A stretch of DNA of 64,000 nt from Halomonas halmophila (lineage in GTDB: Bacteria; Pseudomonadota; Gammaproteobacteria; Pseudomonadales; Halomonadaceae). Each line of letters starts with the position of its first letter. Position 1 is the stretch's first letter. The translations under genes and the position numbers were made by a program. The notes under the pieces were generated by a model that was given only the letters and a program-made list of their open reading frames with translations, made no database searches and had not been told where the DNA came from. Location of the stretch: the NCBI RefSeq assembly GCF_006540005.1, contig NZ_BJOC01000010.1, forward strand, positions 62,001-126,000, in the 5' to 3' direction. Positions 35,370-44,775 of this stretch are shown here, in pieces.

Positions 35370-35905
35370 GGAACGGCCTCGCTATCGGTGTAGACGATGG
35401 TCATGAGCAGGGTCGCCCAGGCGCCATGCGTGCGGTAGAGGTGAGGCTGGTCGGCGTCGAAATTCAGGGTATCACCCGCCGAGAGCGGTTGAATCCTGTC
35501 TTCCGGACCGGCCTCGAGCTGGCCGCTGACGATCGTCAGCCATTCTCGTGTGCCTGGTGAGTGCGCTTCGGCATGTCGCGTGATGTTGGGTGCACAGCGC
35601 ATCCAATAAGCGTCGACGCGTGGCGAATCCTGGCCCTGGTCGAGCAAACGCACTTCCACACCATCTTCGCCGAGTGGTACCTGGATCGGTGCGACCAGGG
35701 TACCAAAGGGTACATGGAGCTGGACGGCCAGGCGCCAGATGGTGTCCAGCGTCGGGTTGCCATCGCCTTGCTCGAGTCGCGACAGGTTCGATTTGGCAAT
35801 ACCGGCGGCGGTGGCCAATTGCGAGAGCGACCAGCCGCGAGCCTGGCGTAGTGTCTGCAGGTGCTGGCCCAGGGTGCTGAGAGAAAGCCTGTCCATGTTG
35901 CTCAT
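35366..35905 (-). CDS. XRE-cupin transcriptional regulator
   Basis: A 179-aa regulator. Helix-turn-helix LGQHLQTLRQARGWSLSQLATAAGIAKSNLSRLEQGDGNPTLDTI occupies the first 55 residues. A cupin effector domain follows (HAEAHSPGTREWLTIVSGQLEAG, LSAGDTLNFDADQPHLYRTHG). Such regulators sense small metabolites. It is the first gene of XRE-azlCD. The Met at 35905 is preferred: the longer frame to 35977 would start upstream of a perfect 22-bp palindrome that looks like its own operator. Confidence 0.92.
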   Translation of the reverse strand: MSNMDRLSLSTLGQHLQTLRQARGWSLSQLATAAGIAKSNLSRLEQGDGNPTLDTIWRLAVQLHVPFGTLVAPIQVPLGEDGVEVRLLDQGQDSPRVDAYWMRCAPNITRHAEAHSPGTREWLTIVSGQLEAGPEDRIQPLSAGDTLNFDADQPHLYRTHGAWATLLMTIVYTDSEAVP

Positions 35906-35937
35906 GATCGTGAACTCGCTCGATGGCACGGTGTTCG

Positions 35938-35959
35938 TTATATAGAACGTTCTATATAA
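35938..35959. promoter_or_regulatory. Perfect 22-bp palindrome, probable operator of XRE-azlCD
   Basis: The core ATATAGAACGTTCTATAT extends by two bases on each side, still perfectly symmetric. It lies 33 bp upstream of the regulator start and includes TATA-like -10 sequence. Binding by the XRE-cupin dimer is inferred. Confidence 0.8.
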
Positions 35960-36204
35960 TGAACGGCGGCTTGTCAAACGACTGCCTCACCGGTCTGCGA
36001 CACCGCACCGCATGTATCGGCTCCGGTTCACGGCCTGTGCCGGGATATCATGGCCGGACCCGTCCGACAGGCCATGAATTAATCTTCCAGCCCGGGAAAC
36101 CTTAAGTGACAGGCGGCGTATCTATATCTGCCGAGGGGTGGGGAATGGCTTTCGGATCGGGCCTGGAGGGTGCAGGTATCCATCGTTGTGCAAGAGGATG
36201 CGTC

Positions 36205-36365
36205 ATGAGTGGCAATGCTCAGGATCTTTATCGTGCGGTCTGGCGCTGCTCGCCATCGGCGGGGTGATCTTCCCGCTGATGGGAGCGTCGATGCTCGTCA
36301 TGGCGTTGGTGGATAGCCTGATCAGGCGTCGTGGCGGCAGAGGCACGGCCGTTGCCGGTAGCTGA
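36205..36365 (+). pseudogene. Small membrane protein with an apparent frameshift
   Basis: A good ribosome-binding site (AAGAGG, 36192-36197) is spaced seven bases from ATG 36205, which reads MSGNAQDLYRAV and then runs out at a stop. The other frame carries a clear hydrophobic helix, LALLAIGGVIFPLMGASMLVMALVDSLIRRR. Adding one base near 36240 joins them into one ~53-aa single-pass protein with a basic tail. Either the gene is broken or the sequence has an error. An alternative unbroken frame from ATG 36198 exists, but that ATG abuts the ribosome-binding site. No family recognised. Confidence 0.5.
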
Positions 36366-36455
36366 TCGCCGGTCGAGGAAAGGATGGCGTCACAAAAATG
36401 GCCGGCCCACGCAGGTGGTGCCGGCCAAGCTCGTTGAGGTGTGCACGACTTGCCC

Positions 36456-36782
36456 TCAGCCACCCCGTGGGGCGAGCAGGATGATCCCGGCGCCGGCCAG
36501 GCAGATCGCCGCGCCGATCAGGTCCCAGCGGTCGGGCAGGCGTTGCTCGACCAGCCACAGCCAGCCCAGCGAGGTGACGATGTAGACACCGCCGTAGGCC
36601 GCATAGGCGCGGCCGGCGTAGTCGGCGTCGCTGAGGCTGAGCAGCCAGGCGAAGAGCACCAGGCTGGCCACGCCGGGCAGTAGCCAGAGGGCGGACTTGT
36701 CCAGCCGCCACCAGGCCCAGACGCTGAAGCAGCCGGCGATCTCGGCCAGGGCGGCGGCGACGTAGAGGACGAGCGTGCTCAT
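36456..36782 (-). CDS. ynfA: YnfA/UPF0060 family membrane protein
   Basis: A 108-aa four-helix inner-membrane protein of the UPF0060 family. It keeps the family blocks [40 protein letters not shown] and [23 protein letters not shown]. The fold is SMR-like, and some relatives have been linked to drug efflux, but the function here is unknown. Met at 36782 is the family start; the open frame extends 14 codons further without support. Confidence 0.93.
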   Translation of the reverse strand: MSTLVLYVAAALAEIAGCFSVWAWWRLDKSALWLLPGVASLVLFAWLLSLSDADYAGRAYAAYGGVYIVTSLGWLWLVEQRLPDRWDLIGAAICLAGAGIILLAPRGG

Positions 36783-36852
36783 GGTCGTGACACAGGCGAC
36801 ACCAGGGGCGGCCGGCACCTGCACGCCACAGGTGCCGGGGCACGGCGGCGCA

Positions 36853-38592
36853 TCACGCCGTGAGGCGTTCGGCGACGGCGTCGATGAAGCCCTGCATGTC
36901 GACCACGCTTTCCTTCTCGGGCTCGTTGGTCTTGCCCTTGAGATCGCCGGTGACGATGCCGTCGCCGATGGTGTCGATCAGTGCGGCCTTGAGGCGGCTG
37001 GCGTAGTCGCCCAGCTCGTCATTGCCCTCGCGTTCGGCGACGGTTTCCAGGGCATTGCCCACGGCATAGATCAGCGCCGAGGAGTTGAAGTGCGCGACCT
37101 TGCCGTCGCTCTCTTGGTACTGCAGGTAGAGGTCGTGGGCGGTGCCGTGGGGCGCCTCGAACAGCATGGTGCCGTTCTTGCTCTCGATGATCGAGCTGGC
37201 GGTGGCCAGGCTGCCGCCAAGCGCGGCGGAGATGTCCGAGAAGATGTCGCCGTCCAGGTTCTGCGCCGGGTAGAGGGCGTTGCGGGGCGGGTCGGTGATC
37301 ATTTTGACCAGCTGACGCGAGGGCCGCATGATCATGAACGACGGCGGCGGCGTATCGGCCTTGGCCAGCTCACGACGCGCTTCGGTGATGACGTTGCTGA
37401 ACACCTCATCGTAATCCATGTACTCGCGCTTGAGGCCGAAGTAGACCTCCTTGTCCTTGCGCGAGGCGTCGCGGAAGACCTGCAGCACCCAGTCCTTGAT
37501 CGCCGCGCGGTCGTTGGACATCAGCAGGATGGGGTCGCCCTTGCGGACGTGGCGGGCATGCTTCTCCTCGCCGTCGACCACCACCTTGAGGATGCCATCT
37601 TCCTCTGCCGGGGCATTGTAGCTGCCGTACTGGTCGCCGCCGCCGGCACTCATGCGCGAGATCGACACCTGGGCCTTGCGATCCGGGATGCCGTGGCGCT
37701 TGAGCTGCTCGACCAGCTTGTACAGCTTGCGCCCGGAGGTGTTGTCCGGCACGCCCCAGATGGCACGTTCCGGCGGGTTGGCGACCAGGCGTGCGGCCTG
37801 GGCGTCGATCAGCTCATAATGGTACTCGAGCCCCAACTCCTCGACTTTGGCCTGGTAGTCGGCCCTGTAGATGTCCTCGATGGCGGCGCGCATCACGCCG
37901 TCATAGCCGGCGATGACCGTGTCCTTGAGGCCCAGGTAGATGTCGCGCTGCTCGTCGATGGCGCGCTGGAAGAAGCGATGCGCCCAGGCCTTGACGGCGT
38001 CCAGATCATTGGTGGCCAGCAGCCAAGGGTCGCCCTTGCTGACTTCGCGGCGGTGGAGTTCGACCGGGTCGCCGCTGGCGCCGACGAACAGCAGCTTGAC
38101 CATGCCGGAGCCATCGGCGAGGGCATTGTGGCTGTCCTTGATACCGCCGTCGTCCATGGTGTCGACGACGATATCGCGGCCGACCCACTGTGGACGCTCG
38201 AGCCGCAGGTTGCGGAACTCGATGTCCTCGCGGGTGATGTTGCCGCCGATGCCCTTGCGGATGGCGCCGTTGGGCGACTTGGTGGCCAGCGGGTTGAGGC
38301 TGGCGCGATCGAGCGTGGGGCGTTCGGCGAGCATGGCATCGAGCTGTTCACGGTTGACCGTCATGCCGGCGTTCTTGACGCCCACTCCATGGCGGTTGAG
38401 GGCCTCGATGGCGTCGGTGACGGCCTGGCCGTTGGTCGCCAGTCGGTTCTCCGCCGTCAGGTCGATCTCGACCAGATTGATGTCTAGCGGCCGGGTCACG
38501 AAGGTCTCGAGAATACGTTCGAAGGCCACCTGCGCCATTTCGTCGCCATGCAGGATGACAAGCGGGGAGGCCACGTTGATCTGTCTGCTCAT
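36853..38592 (-). CDS. NADP-type isocitrate dehydrogenase with internal domain duplication
   Basis: A 579-aa member of the isocitrate/isopropylmalate dehydrogenase family, closest to the eukaryote-like IDH subfamily. N-terminal HGDEMA (15-20), [18 protein letters not shown] (105-122) and the late [16 protein letters not shown] (445-460, metal ligands Asp449/Asp453) are conserved. Later come EAPHGTAHD (479-487) and NSSALIYA. Its length is unusual: relatives have about 410 residues. The excess comes from a repeat, residues about 148-300 resembling 317-462 (KGDP-LL--ND, Y-GLK, YD-V, LV----PP--A in both). Only the second copy has GDQY (319-322) and the metal Asp residues. Start 38592 has GGAAAG upstream. 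Confidence 0.85.
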   Translation of the reverse strand: MSRQINVASPLVILHGDEMAQVAFERILETFVTRPLDINLVEIDLTAENRLATNGQAVTDAIEALNRHGVGVKNAGMTVNREQLDAMLAERPTLDRASLNPLATKSPNGAIRKGIGGNITREDIEFRNLRLERPQWVGRDIVVDTMDDGGIKDSHNALADGSGMVKLLFVGASGDPVELHRREVSKGDPWLLATNDLDAVKAWAHRFFQRAIDEQRDIYLGLKDTVIAGYDGVMRAAIEDIYRADYQAKVEELGLEYHYELIDAQAARLVANPPERAIWGVPDNTSGRKLYKLVEQLKRHGIPDRKAQVSISRMSAGGGDQYGSYNAPAEEDGILKVVVDGEEKHARHVRKGDPILLMSNDRAAIKDWVLQVFRDASRKDKEVYFGLKREYMDYDEVFSNVITEARRELAKADTPPPSFMIMRPSRQLVKMITDPPRNALYPAQNLDGDIFSDISAALGGSLATASSIIESKNGTMLFEAPHGTAHDLYLQYQESDGKVAHFNSSALIYAVGNALETVAEREGNDELGDYASRLKAALIDTIGDGIVTGDLKGKTNEPEKESVVDMQGFIDAVAERLTA

Positions 38593-38751
38593 TGCGCTTT
38601 CCATGTCGGTCGTAAAATGAAGGACGGGCTTGCCGCGCCAGTCGCCTGCCGATCAAGCGGCATCATGTCATCGCGCATTATACGCGCCAAGTGTCCCGGC
38701 ATCATGCTCGGGTCCTGTCGTCGCTCCGCGCCTGCAGCCCGGCGGCGTTGT

Positions 38752-39993
38752 TCAGCTATCTGCCCAGCGCTCATCGGGATGCACCTCGTTGGCCGGCAGC
38801 ACCGGATCATAGCCCTCGGCACGTAACGCTTCGATGACATCCCGGGTATGGTCGCGACCCAGTGTCTCCAGCGTAGCCTCGACTTCGGTGGCACGCAGCG
38901 AGAGGTCGGTGAATGTGCGCTGATGGGCAATGGTGATGACATTGGCGCGCTGTTCGGCGAGCAGGTTGGTGAGTTCGGAGAGGGCGCCGGGCACATCCGA
39001 GATGCCCACGCGCACGCGCACGATACGCCCGCTGCGGACCAGGCCGCGCTGGATCACCGAGGACAGGGCCAGCATGTCGATGTTGCCGCCGCACAGCACC
39101 AGGCCGACCCGGCGGCCGCGGAAGCGCTCCGGGTCGTCGAGGATGGCGGCCAGGCCGGCGGCGCCGGCACCTTCGGCGACGGTCTTCTCGATTTCCAGCA
39201 ACAGCAGGATGGCGCGTTCGATTTCCGGTTCGTCGACCAGGCAGATGTCGTTGACGTGCTCGCGGATGATCTCCCGGGTCAGCTCACCGGGCTGCTTGAC
39301 GGCAATGCCCTCGGCGAGACTGGCCTGCCCGCAGTGGACCGGCTCGCCGGCCAGCACCTGCTGCATGGCCGGGTAGCGTTGGCTCTGCACGCCGACGATC
39401 TCGATCTCCGGGCGCAGCGCCCGGGCGGCCACGGCATTGCCGCTGATCAGACCGCCCCCGCCGATGGGGATGACCAGGCTCTCCAGGTCCGGATGGTCCT
39501 CGAGCATTTCCAGCGCCATGGTGCCCTGGCCGGCGATGATGGCCGGGTCGTCGTAGGGATGGACGAAAACCAGGTCGCGCTCCTCGGCCAGGCGCTGGGC
39601 ATAGGTGCCGGCCTCGTCGACGCCATTGCCCTCGAGGTGCACTTCGGCGCCCAGCTGGCGAGTATTGCGCACCTTGAGGTTGGGAGTGTGGCGCGGCATG
39701 ACGATGGTGGCGTGAATGCCCAGGCGGGCGGCGTGGTAGGCCACCGCCTGGGCATGGTTGCCCGCCGACATCGCGATGACGCCCCGGCGGCGCTCGTCTT
39801 CGGACAGCATCAGCAGATGATTGAGGGCGCCGCGTTCCTTGAAGGCGGCGGTGAACTGGTGGTTCTCGAACTTGATGTACAGCTCGCAGCCGGTCAGCGC
39901 CGAGAGCGTGGCCGAGTGCAGACAGGGCGTGCGCACCAGCTGGTCGCGGGTGCGCTCGGCGGCGTGTTTTACGTCATCCAGGGTGACGGTCAT
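38752..39993 (-). CDS. Threonine ammonia-lyase (PLP dehydratase with C-terminal ACT domain)
   Basis: A 413-aa PLP enzyme that deaminates threonine (or serine) to 2-oxobutyrate. The PLP-binding Lys52 lies in FENHQFTAAFKERGA. SAGNHAQAVAYHA binds the substrate carboxylate and IPIGGGGLISG the PLP phosphate. A single ACT domain follows (GISDVPGALSELTNLLAEQRANVITIAHQ). One ACT and this length match the TdcB/ACT class rather than long IlvA with two. The AAFKERGA motif differs from the common GSFKIRGA, so a related substrate (such as 3-hydroxyaspartate) cannot be excluded. Confidence 0.9.
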   Translation of the reverse strand: MTVTLDDVKHAAERTRDQLVRTPCLHSATLSALTGCELYIKFENHQFTAAFKERGALNHLLMLSEDERRRGVIAMSAGNHAQAVAYHAARLGIHATIVMPRHTPNLKVRNTRQLGAEVHLEGNGVDEAGTYAQRLAEERDLVFVHPYDDPAIIAGQGTMALEMLEDHPDLESLVIPIGGGGLISGNAVAARALRPEIEIVGVQSQRYPAMQQVLAGEPVHCGQASLAEGIAVKQPGELTREIIREHVNDICLVDEPEIERAILLLLEIEKTVAEGAGAAGLAAILDDPERFRGRRVGLVLCGGNIDMLALSSVIQRGLVRSGRIVRVRVGISDVPGALSELTNLLAEQRANVITIAHQRTFTDLSLRATEVEATLETLGRDHTRDVIEALRAEGYDPVLPANEVHPDERWADS

Positions 39994-40023
39994 GGGCGAG
40001 TCTCTCCATCGGGCCGGGCGTGA

Positions 40024-40608
40024 TCAGGATGTCTCGGGGGTCGTGTCGTCCACCTGGCGTAACTGGTGAGCCAATTCCCTGATGTGGGTATCCTCGACGC
40101 CGAGCTGGTTGAGGGCGTCATCCAGGTTCAGCAGGTAGTCGCGATTGGGGCCGCTGGGCCCCTGGGCGGTGGCGATTTGACGGGCCATGGCCTCCAGCGG
40201 GGCTTCGCCGAGAAAGGCGGCGTTGTGTTCGGTGGCGATGTACACCAGGCCCTGGGCGGTGTCGCCGTCGTTGAAGCGCAGGGTGACGACCTCGCGCAGA
40301 TAGCCGTTCTTCTCGCGCACGTCCAGCGGGCCGAGCACGTCCGGGGTGATGCGATAGGCCATGCCGTGGCAGGTGGCGCCGGCTTCGGGCAGCAGGGTGG
40401 CGACGCGTCCCGGCGAGTCGGGGGTGCCGCGATGGTCGTGGGAACCCTGCCAGAAGCGGCGCGTCCAGCCGCGAATGCTCGCCGGGCGGCGTTCCAGGTA
40501 GTCGAAGCCGGCCTTCCAGATCAGTGAGCCATAGCCGAACAGCCAGATGGCGTCCTGGTCGGCGAAGTGATCCCGCTGTTGATTCTGCTGGGTAGTGTCG
40601 AGGGTCAT
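40024..40608 (-). CDS. chaC: Glutathione-specific gamma-glutamylcyclotransferase ChaC
   Basis: A 194-aa cytosolic enzyme that splits glutathione to 5-oxoproline and Cys-Gly. The substrate-binding YGSLIW lies at 26-31, and the catalytic Glu99 in REKNGY. The SIRGWTRRFWQGSHDHRG block and HGMAYRI also fit the family. It lies 30 bp downstream of... the region between a PhoD-like gene and threonine dehydratase on the same strand; a common transcript is possible. Confidence 0.93.
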   Translation of the reverse strand: MTLDTTQQNQQRDHFADQDAIWLFGYGSLIWKAGFDYLERRPASIRGWTRRFWQGSHDHRGTPDSPGRVATLLPEAGATCHGMAYRITPDVLGPLDVREKNGYLREVVTLRFNDGDTAQGLVYIATEHNAAFLGEAPLEAMARQIATAQGPSGPNRDYLLNLDDALNQLGVEDTHIRELAHQLRQVDDTTPETS

Positions 40609-40653
40609 GGCGTCCGTCGTGTCGTTGAGTCGTGGCCGTGAAGTGGCGAAGCG

Positions 40654-42582
40654 TCAGCTGTCCTTGCGCGGCGGTGGGAATACCACGTCGAAGCCGCGGG
40701 CATCGAGCTGGCGGATGTCCTCCGGGCGGCCCTGGTCGTCGAGCACCACCAGACCGATCCCGGCGCCGTTCCAGAGGCGCTCGCCGGCCTCGGCACGGTC
40801 CGGGTCGCGCGGCCGGATGCGCATGGGCCGACGCTTGGTGAACCAGTTGAGCGGTGAGCGCGGCGCATATAGCCAGCGGTTGGCGCGGTCGAAGGTGTCC
40901 AGCAATTTATCCGGGAAGGCGTTTTTCACGCCGCTCGAGGTGATCTGCCAGATGCGCGAGCCACGCTTGCTGTGGCGAATCTTGATGTCATAGGCGAAGG
41001 AGTAATGCACATCGCCGGACAGCACCACGTAGTGTCCCGGGGTGCGCGAGTGGCGGAAGATGTTGAGCATCACGCTGGCCGCGCCGCGATGCGCCATCCA
41101 GTTCTCGGCATCCACCAGCAGCGGCTTGCCGGCCAGGGTGAAGAGCTTCTGTACCGTCTCGATGAGCTTGACGCCGAACATCGGTGTGGGCGAGACGATC
41201 ACCACCGAAGGGGCGTCGAGCATCTGCTGCTGTAGCTCGGAGAGCGCTTCCCAGTCCATCAGCCCGGAAGGGCGGCCACGCTTGCGCTCGCTGCGCCAGC
41301 GGCGGGTGCGGGTATCCAGCACCACCAGCTTGGGCGAACCTGGCACGGCGTATTCCCAGCCCTGGAAACGTTGCAGGTTGTCGAGGAACTGGTCGTGGGG
41401 CTCGGCGGGCAACCAGCCGTCTTCCTTGGTGGCGGTCTCGAGCAGGGCCGCGACCTCGTCCATGGGGCCGGCCAGCCGGTCCGGGTCGTTGCCCCAGCCC
41501 TGGCAGAGCAGATAGCCCATCAGTGCATTGCCGATGATGCGCCGCGAGAAGGGGTTGCCGTAGGCGGTTTCCTCCCAGGCGGCGGTCAGGTTCCAGTCAT
41601 CGGTGACGTCATGGTCGTCGAAGATCATCAGGCTCGGCAGATGGGCCAGCAGGCGCGCCACGGCCGGCAGTTCCTCGGCGAAGCGTTCGATGACCCCGAG
41701 CTCCTCGTCGAAGGTCTCGCGCTGGCTGTCCTCCAGCGTCGGGCGCTCGATCTTCACCAGTTGCCAGGGCGTCGGGGACCAGACCAGCAGGTACATGGCG
41801 ATGATCTCGCCGAAGCTGATCAGATGGTTGGTGGCATTGGCCGAGGTAAAGATGGGCTTGCGGGCGCCGCCGAAGAAGCCCTTGCGGACATCCTGGCTTT
41901 CGTCGACATCCGGCAGCAGGGAATCGCGCCTGTAATAGGCCGTGTCCGTGGTGGCCAGGGCGCGACTGTCGCGGATGGTAGCGCCTTCCAGGGGCTCGTC
42001 GAACAGGTCGAGCTGCCGAATCAACTGGTGAATGGCCACCAGCATCGGGCCGGCCACGTCATCGGCGTAGATCTGGTCGCCGGACATCAATAGCCAGGCG
42101 GGCCATTGGGTGGTGTCGTCGTGGCGTTCGGCGAGCCAGGCATCGGCGCGTGCCAGGCCGTCCGGGCCGTCGTGATGCGGACGGCGGCAGGAGCCATGCA
42201 TGAGCCGGCGCTGGGTGGAAGCCAGCACGAAGCTCGGGCGTCGAGCGCCGTCATGCAGCAGATGCGGGGCCCAGTCGGCGATGCCGCCTTCCTCGCCGAG
42301 GCGCAGGTCATAGTCGATGCGCTGGTCCTGGGGCAGCGGCGTGCCCAGGGCGACATCGATCAGGTGCAGGTAGGCATGCCGGCCCAGCGGCAGGCAGCGC
42401 ACCCGCTTGTCGTTGAGCGCCAGGCGACGCGGTGGCTGGCCTTCGGGCTGCAGGACCAGCTGCATGTCCAGCGGGCGGCTGCCGACCACCCAGAGCAATA
42501 ACCGGTCAGGCGACAGGCGTCTCAGCAGAGGGCCGGCCAGGACGGAAGGGAGGGGCTGGGATGCATCTTCCGTTGTCGTCAT
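40654..42582 (-). CDS. PhoD-like metallophosphatase
   Basis: A 642-aa protein with the PhoD metallophosphatase core. Metal-binding motifs appear in order: GDQIYADD (about 165), IFDDHDVTDDWN (about 325) and LSGDVHYSF (about 540). It lacks the Tat signal peptide of classic PhoD, so it is probably cytoplasmic, as in the group of long PhoD-like proteins. Substrate unknown; phosphodiesters are usual. Met at 42582 has AGGA six bases upstream and is preferred to 42654. Downstream chaC lies 45 bp away on the same strand. Confidence 0.88.
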   Translation of the reverse strand: MTTTEDASQPLPSVLAGPLLRRLSPDRLLLWVVGSRPLDMQLVLQPEGQPPRRLALNDKRVRCLPLGRHAYLHLIDVALGTPLPQDQRIDYDLRLGEEGGIADWAPHLLHDGARRPSFVLASTQRRLMHGSCRRPHHDGPDGLARADAWLAERHDDTTQWPAWLLMSGDQIYADDVAGPMLVAIHQLIRQLDLFDEPLEGATIRDSRALATTDTAYYRRDSLLPDVDESQDVRKGFFGGARKPIFTSANATNHLISFGEIIAMYLLVWSPTPWQLVKIERPTLEDSQRETFDEELGVIERFAEELPAVARLLAHLPSLMIFDDHDVTDDWNLTAAWEETAYGNPFSRRIIGNALMGYLLCQGWGNDPDRLAGPMDEVAALLETATKEDGWLPAEPHDQFLDNLQRFQGWEYAVPGSPKLVVLDTRTRRWRSERKRGRPSGLMDWEALSELQQQMLDAPSVVIVSPTPMFGVKLIETVQKLFTLAGKPLLVDAENWMAHRGAASVMLNIFRHSRTPGHYVVLSGDVHYSFAYDIKIRHSKRGSRIWQITSSGVKNAFPDKLLDTFDRANRWLYAPRSPLNWFTKRRPMRIRPRDPDRAEAGERLWNGAGIGLVVLDDQGRPEDIRQLDARGFDVVFPPPRKDS

Positions 42583-42757
42583 GTCGATTCCTTTCTCGCC
42601 ATCTTGTCTCGCCGCGTTCCTGCCATGCAGGCCGGTCGGCAGTGACTCGGACATTGTCGGGGCACGCTGACAGGCTCGGGGAGCCTTGCAGCGCTCGCTG
42701 TGTCCAGCATACCACTCAGTCGCGGGACTGTGAGGGCCGTCAGTCAGGGGGCCGGAG

Positions 42758-44107
42758 TTACCAGCTGGTCTCGGGCAGCCAGAGGCGGGCGCAAAGGCCG
42801 CCGCCGTCGGCGCGCTCGAGGGTCAGTGTGCCTTCATGCAGCGTGACAAGATCATGCACGATGGCCAGGCCCAGACCGCTGCCGGAGCGCTGTTCGTCGA
42901 GCCGTGCGCCCCGCGCCAGGGCGGCCTGGCAGTCGGCCTCGCTCATCCCGGGGCCGTCGTCCTCGACCTTCAGCCAGGTGCCCTCGTCTTCTCGTCCGCC
43001 ACTCAGGGTGACCCGATGGCCGGCCCAGCGCAGGGCGTTGTCGAGCAGGTTGCCGATGATTTCCTGCAGGTCCTGGGGGTCGAGGCGGACGCTCAGCCGG
43101 TCGTCCAGGTCGTTCTCCAGTACCAGGCCACGCCGCTGGGCCAGGCGCGAGAGCCCGTCGAGCACCGGGCGCAGGGTCTCGTGACAATCGATCGGGCGGT
43201 TGAGCGTGCCATCGCCGGCCGCGGAGGCCCGCGCCAGATGGTGACGAGTGGCATCGTCGATGCGTGCCAGCTCGCCCTTGAGCCGACGGCGTGCATCTTC
43301 CGGGAAGCTGTCGGCGAGGGTGGTCAGCACGCTGACTGGTGTCTTGAGGGCGTGGGCCAGGTTGCCGGCGGCGTGGCGAGCACGCTCCAGGCGGCGACGG
43401 TCGCGCTCGAGAACGGCATTCATGGCACCGGCCAGCCGGGCCAGCTCGGCGGGCAGTCGAGTGCCCAGGCGCTCGCGATCGCCGCTTTCCACGGCTTCAA
43501 GGTCGCTGCGCAGGCGGCGCAAGGGGGCCAGCCCCCAGCGAATCTGCAGCGCCAGGCCGAGCAGGATCAGCAGGCCCAAGGCAGCCAGCGAGAGACTCAA
43601 TAGTCGGTTGAAGCGCGACGCTTCGAGGTCGATGGCGCGAGTGGGCGCCGCCACGCTGACCTGCAGCGGGGTGTCCAGCGGGGCCAGCTGGATCTGTCGG
43701 GAGAGGACGCGTAGCTCGGTGTCACGGGGACCGACAAGTTCCCGAGGGGCCCCGGTCTCGAGGACCGGCAAGCGTTGGTCCCACAGCGAGCGTGAACTCA
43801 GCAGCCGATCGTTGCCGTCGCTGACCTGCCAGTACCAGCCGGAAAGGGCCTGGCGAAAGCGCGGCTCGCCCAGCTCGCGGTCATGCACCAGGCGCTGCTC
43901 GACCGCGTCGTAGCGCACCCCGGCGATGACCTGGTTGAGCAGGCCGTCCAGGCGCTCGTCGAACACCGTGGTGACCGAGTCGCGAAAGTGGTGGGCGAGC
44001 CCCAGGCCGGCGAGTGGCAGTAGCACCCCGACCAGCAGCAGGGCGGCCAGTAGCAGACGGGTGGCCACGGAGGCTCGGGTCAAGCGGTCTTGCCAGGTCG
44101 TGCTCAT
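42758..44107 (-). CDS. Sensor histidine kinase, PhoQ/QseC-like
   Basis: A 449-aa inner-membrane kinase. Helices lie near residues 17-38 and 167-188, with a ~125-residue periplasmic sensor between them, then a HAMP-like linker. The phosphoacceptor His is in NLAHALKTPVSVL (about 250). HATPase boxes are NLLDNALRWA, VEDDGPGM and GSGLGLAIV. Its start overlaps the response-regulator stop by 4 bp. It is the third gene of PepSY-RR-HK, so the periplasmic PepSY protein may modulate it. Confidence 0.94.
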   Translation of the reverse strand: MSTTWQDRLTRASVATRLLLAALLLVGVLLPLAGLGLAHHFRDSVTTVFDERLDGLLNQVIAGVRYDAVEQRLVHDRELGEPRFRQALSGWYWQVSDGNDRLLSSRSLWDQRLPVLETGAPRELVGPRDTELRVLSRQIQLAPLDTPLQVSVAAPTRAIDLEASRFNRLLSLSLAALGLLILLGLALQIRWGLAPLRRLRSDLEAVESGDRERLGTRLPAELARLAGAMNAVLERDRRRLERARHAAGNLAHALKTPVSVLTTLADSFPEDARRRLKGELARIDDATRHHLARASAAGDGTLNRPIDCHETLRPVLDGLSRLAQRRGLVLENDLDDRLSVRLDPQDLQEIIGNLLDNALRWAGHRVTLSGGREDEGTWLKVEDDGPGMSEADCQAALARGARLDEQRSGSGLGLAIVHDLVTLHEGTLTLERADGGGLCARLWLPETSW

Positions 44108-44775
44108 GAGGCGGCTTCATGGTCGACGAGCCGGTAGCCCTGGCCGCGCTGGGTTACGATGCGCTGGCTGCCCAGCTTGCGCCGCAGCCGACTTATCTGC
44201 ACATCGATGACATTGGAATCCGGCTCGTGGTCGCGGTCGTAGACGTGCTCGGCGAGTTCGGCGCGGCTGACCACCCGCGGCGCGGCATGGATCAGATAGG
44301 CCAGCAGGCGCGATTCCTGGGCGGTCAGGCCCACCGGGCGACCGGCCAGGGTCACGCTGGCGGTATGGGTGTCGAAGGTCAGGTCACCGACGCGCAGCAC
44401 CGGGTGCGAGTGGCCATGGCTGCGGCGCATCAGGGCTCGCAGGCGGAACAGCACTTCGGCGGTCTCGAAGGGCTTGGTCACGTAGTCGTCGGCACCGGCG
44501 GAAAAGCCGGCCGCCTTGTCGGCCCAGCGTTCGCGGGCGGTCAGCACGAGCACCGGCAGATCGATGCCGGCATCGCGCCACTGGGCCAGCCAGCGGGTGC
44601 CGTCGCCATCCGGCAGGCCCAGGTCGAGAATCACCGCATCGTATTGCTCGGTCTGCACCAGGAAGTCGGCCTCGCCGCCCTCGGCGGTCTGTTCGATGAG
44701 CACGCCGGCATCGGCCAGGGCGGTGCTCAAGGCATCGGCGAGCGGGCGGTCGTCTTCCACCAGCAGAACCTTCAT
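44104..44775 (-). CDS. OmpR-family response regulator
   Basis: A 223-aa regulator: receiver domain with Asp51 (VILDLGLPDGDG) and acidic pocket VEDDR, followed by a winged helix (LTAQESRLLAYLIHAAPRVVSRAELAEHVYDRD, NVIDVQISRLRRKLG). It is PhoP/QseB-like. It overlaps the PepSY gene upstream and the kinase gene downstream by 4 bp each, so three products are coupled. Tandem CATGAATG repeats in the divergent promoter region (45176-45194) fit binding of an OmpR-type dimer. Confidence 0.95.
   Translation of the reverse strand: MKVLLVEDDRPLADALSTALADAGVLIEQTAEGGEADFLVQTEQYDAVILDLGLPDGDGTRWLAQWRDAGIDLPVLVLTARERWADKAAGFSAGADDYVTKPFETAEVLFRLRALMRRSHGHSHPVLRVGDLTFDTHTASVTLAGRPVGLTAQESRLLAYLIHAAPRVVSRAELAEHVYDRDHEPDSNVIDVQISRLRRKLGSQRIVTQRGQGYRLVDHEAAS

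Noticed and set aside
36775..38487. 570-codon plus-strand frame opposite the IDH gene
   Set aside because: Shadow ORF; composition biased to Val/Gly/Ala/Asp/His with no motif.
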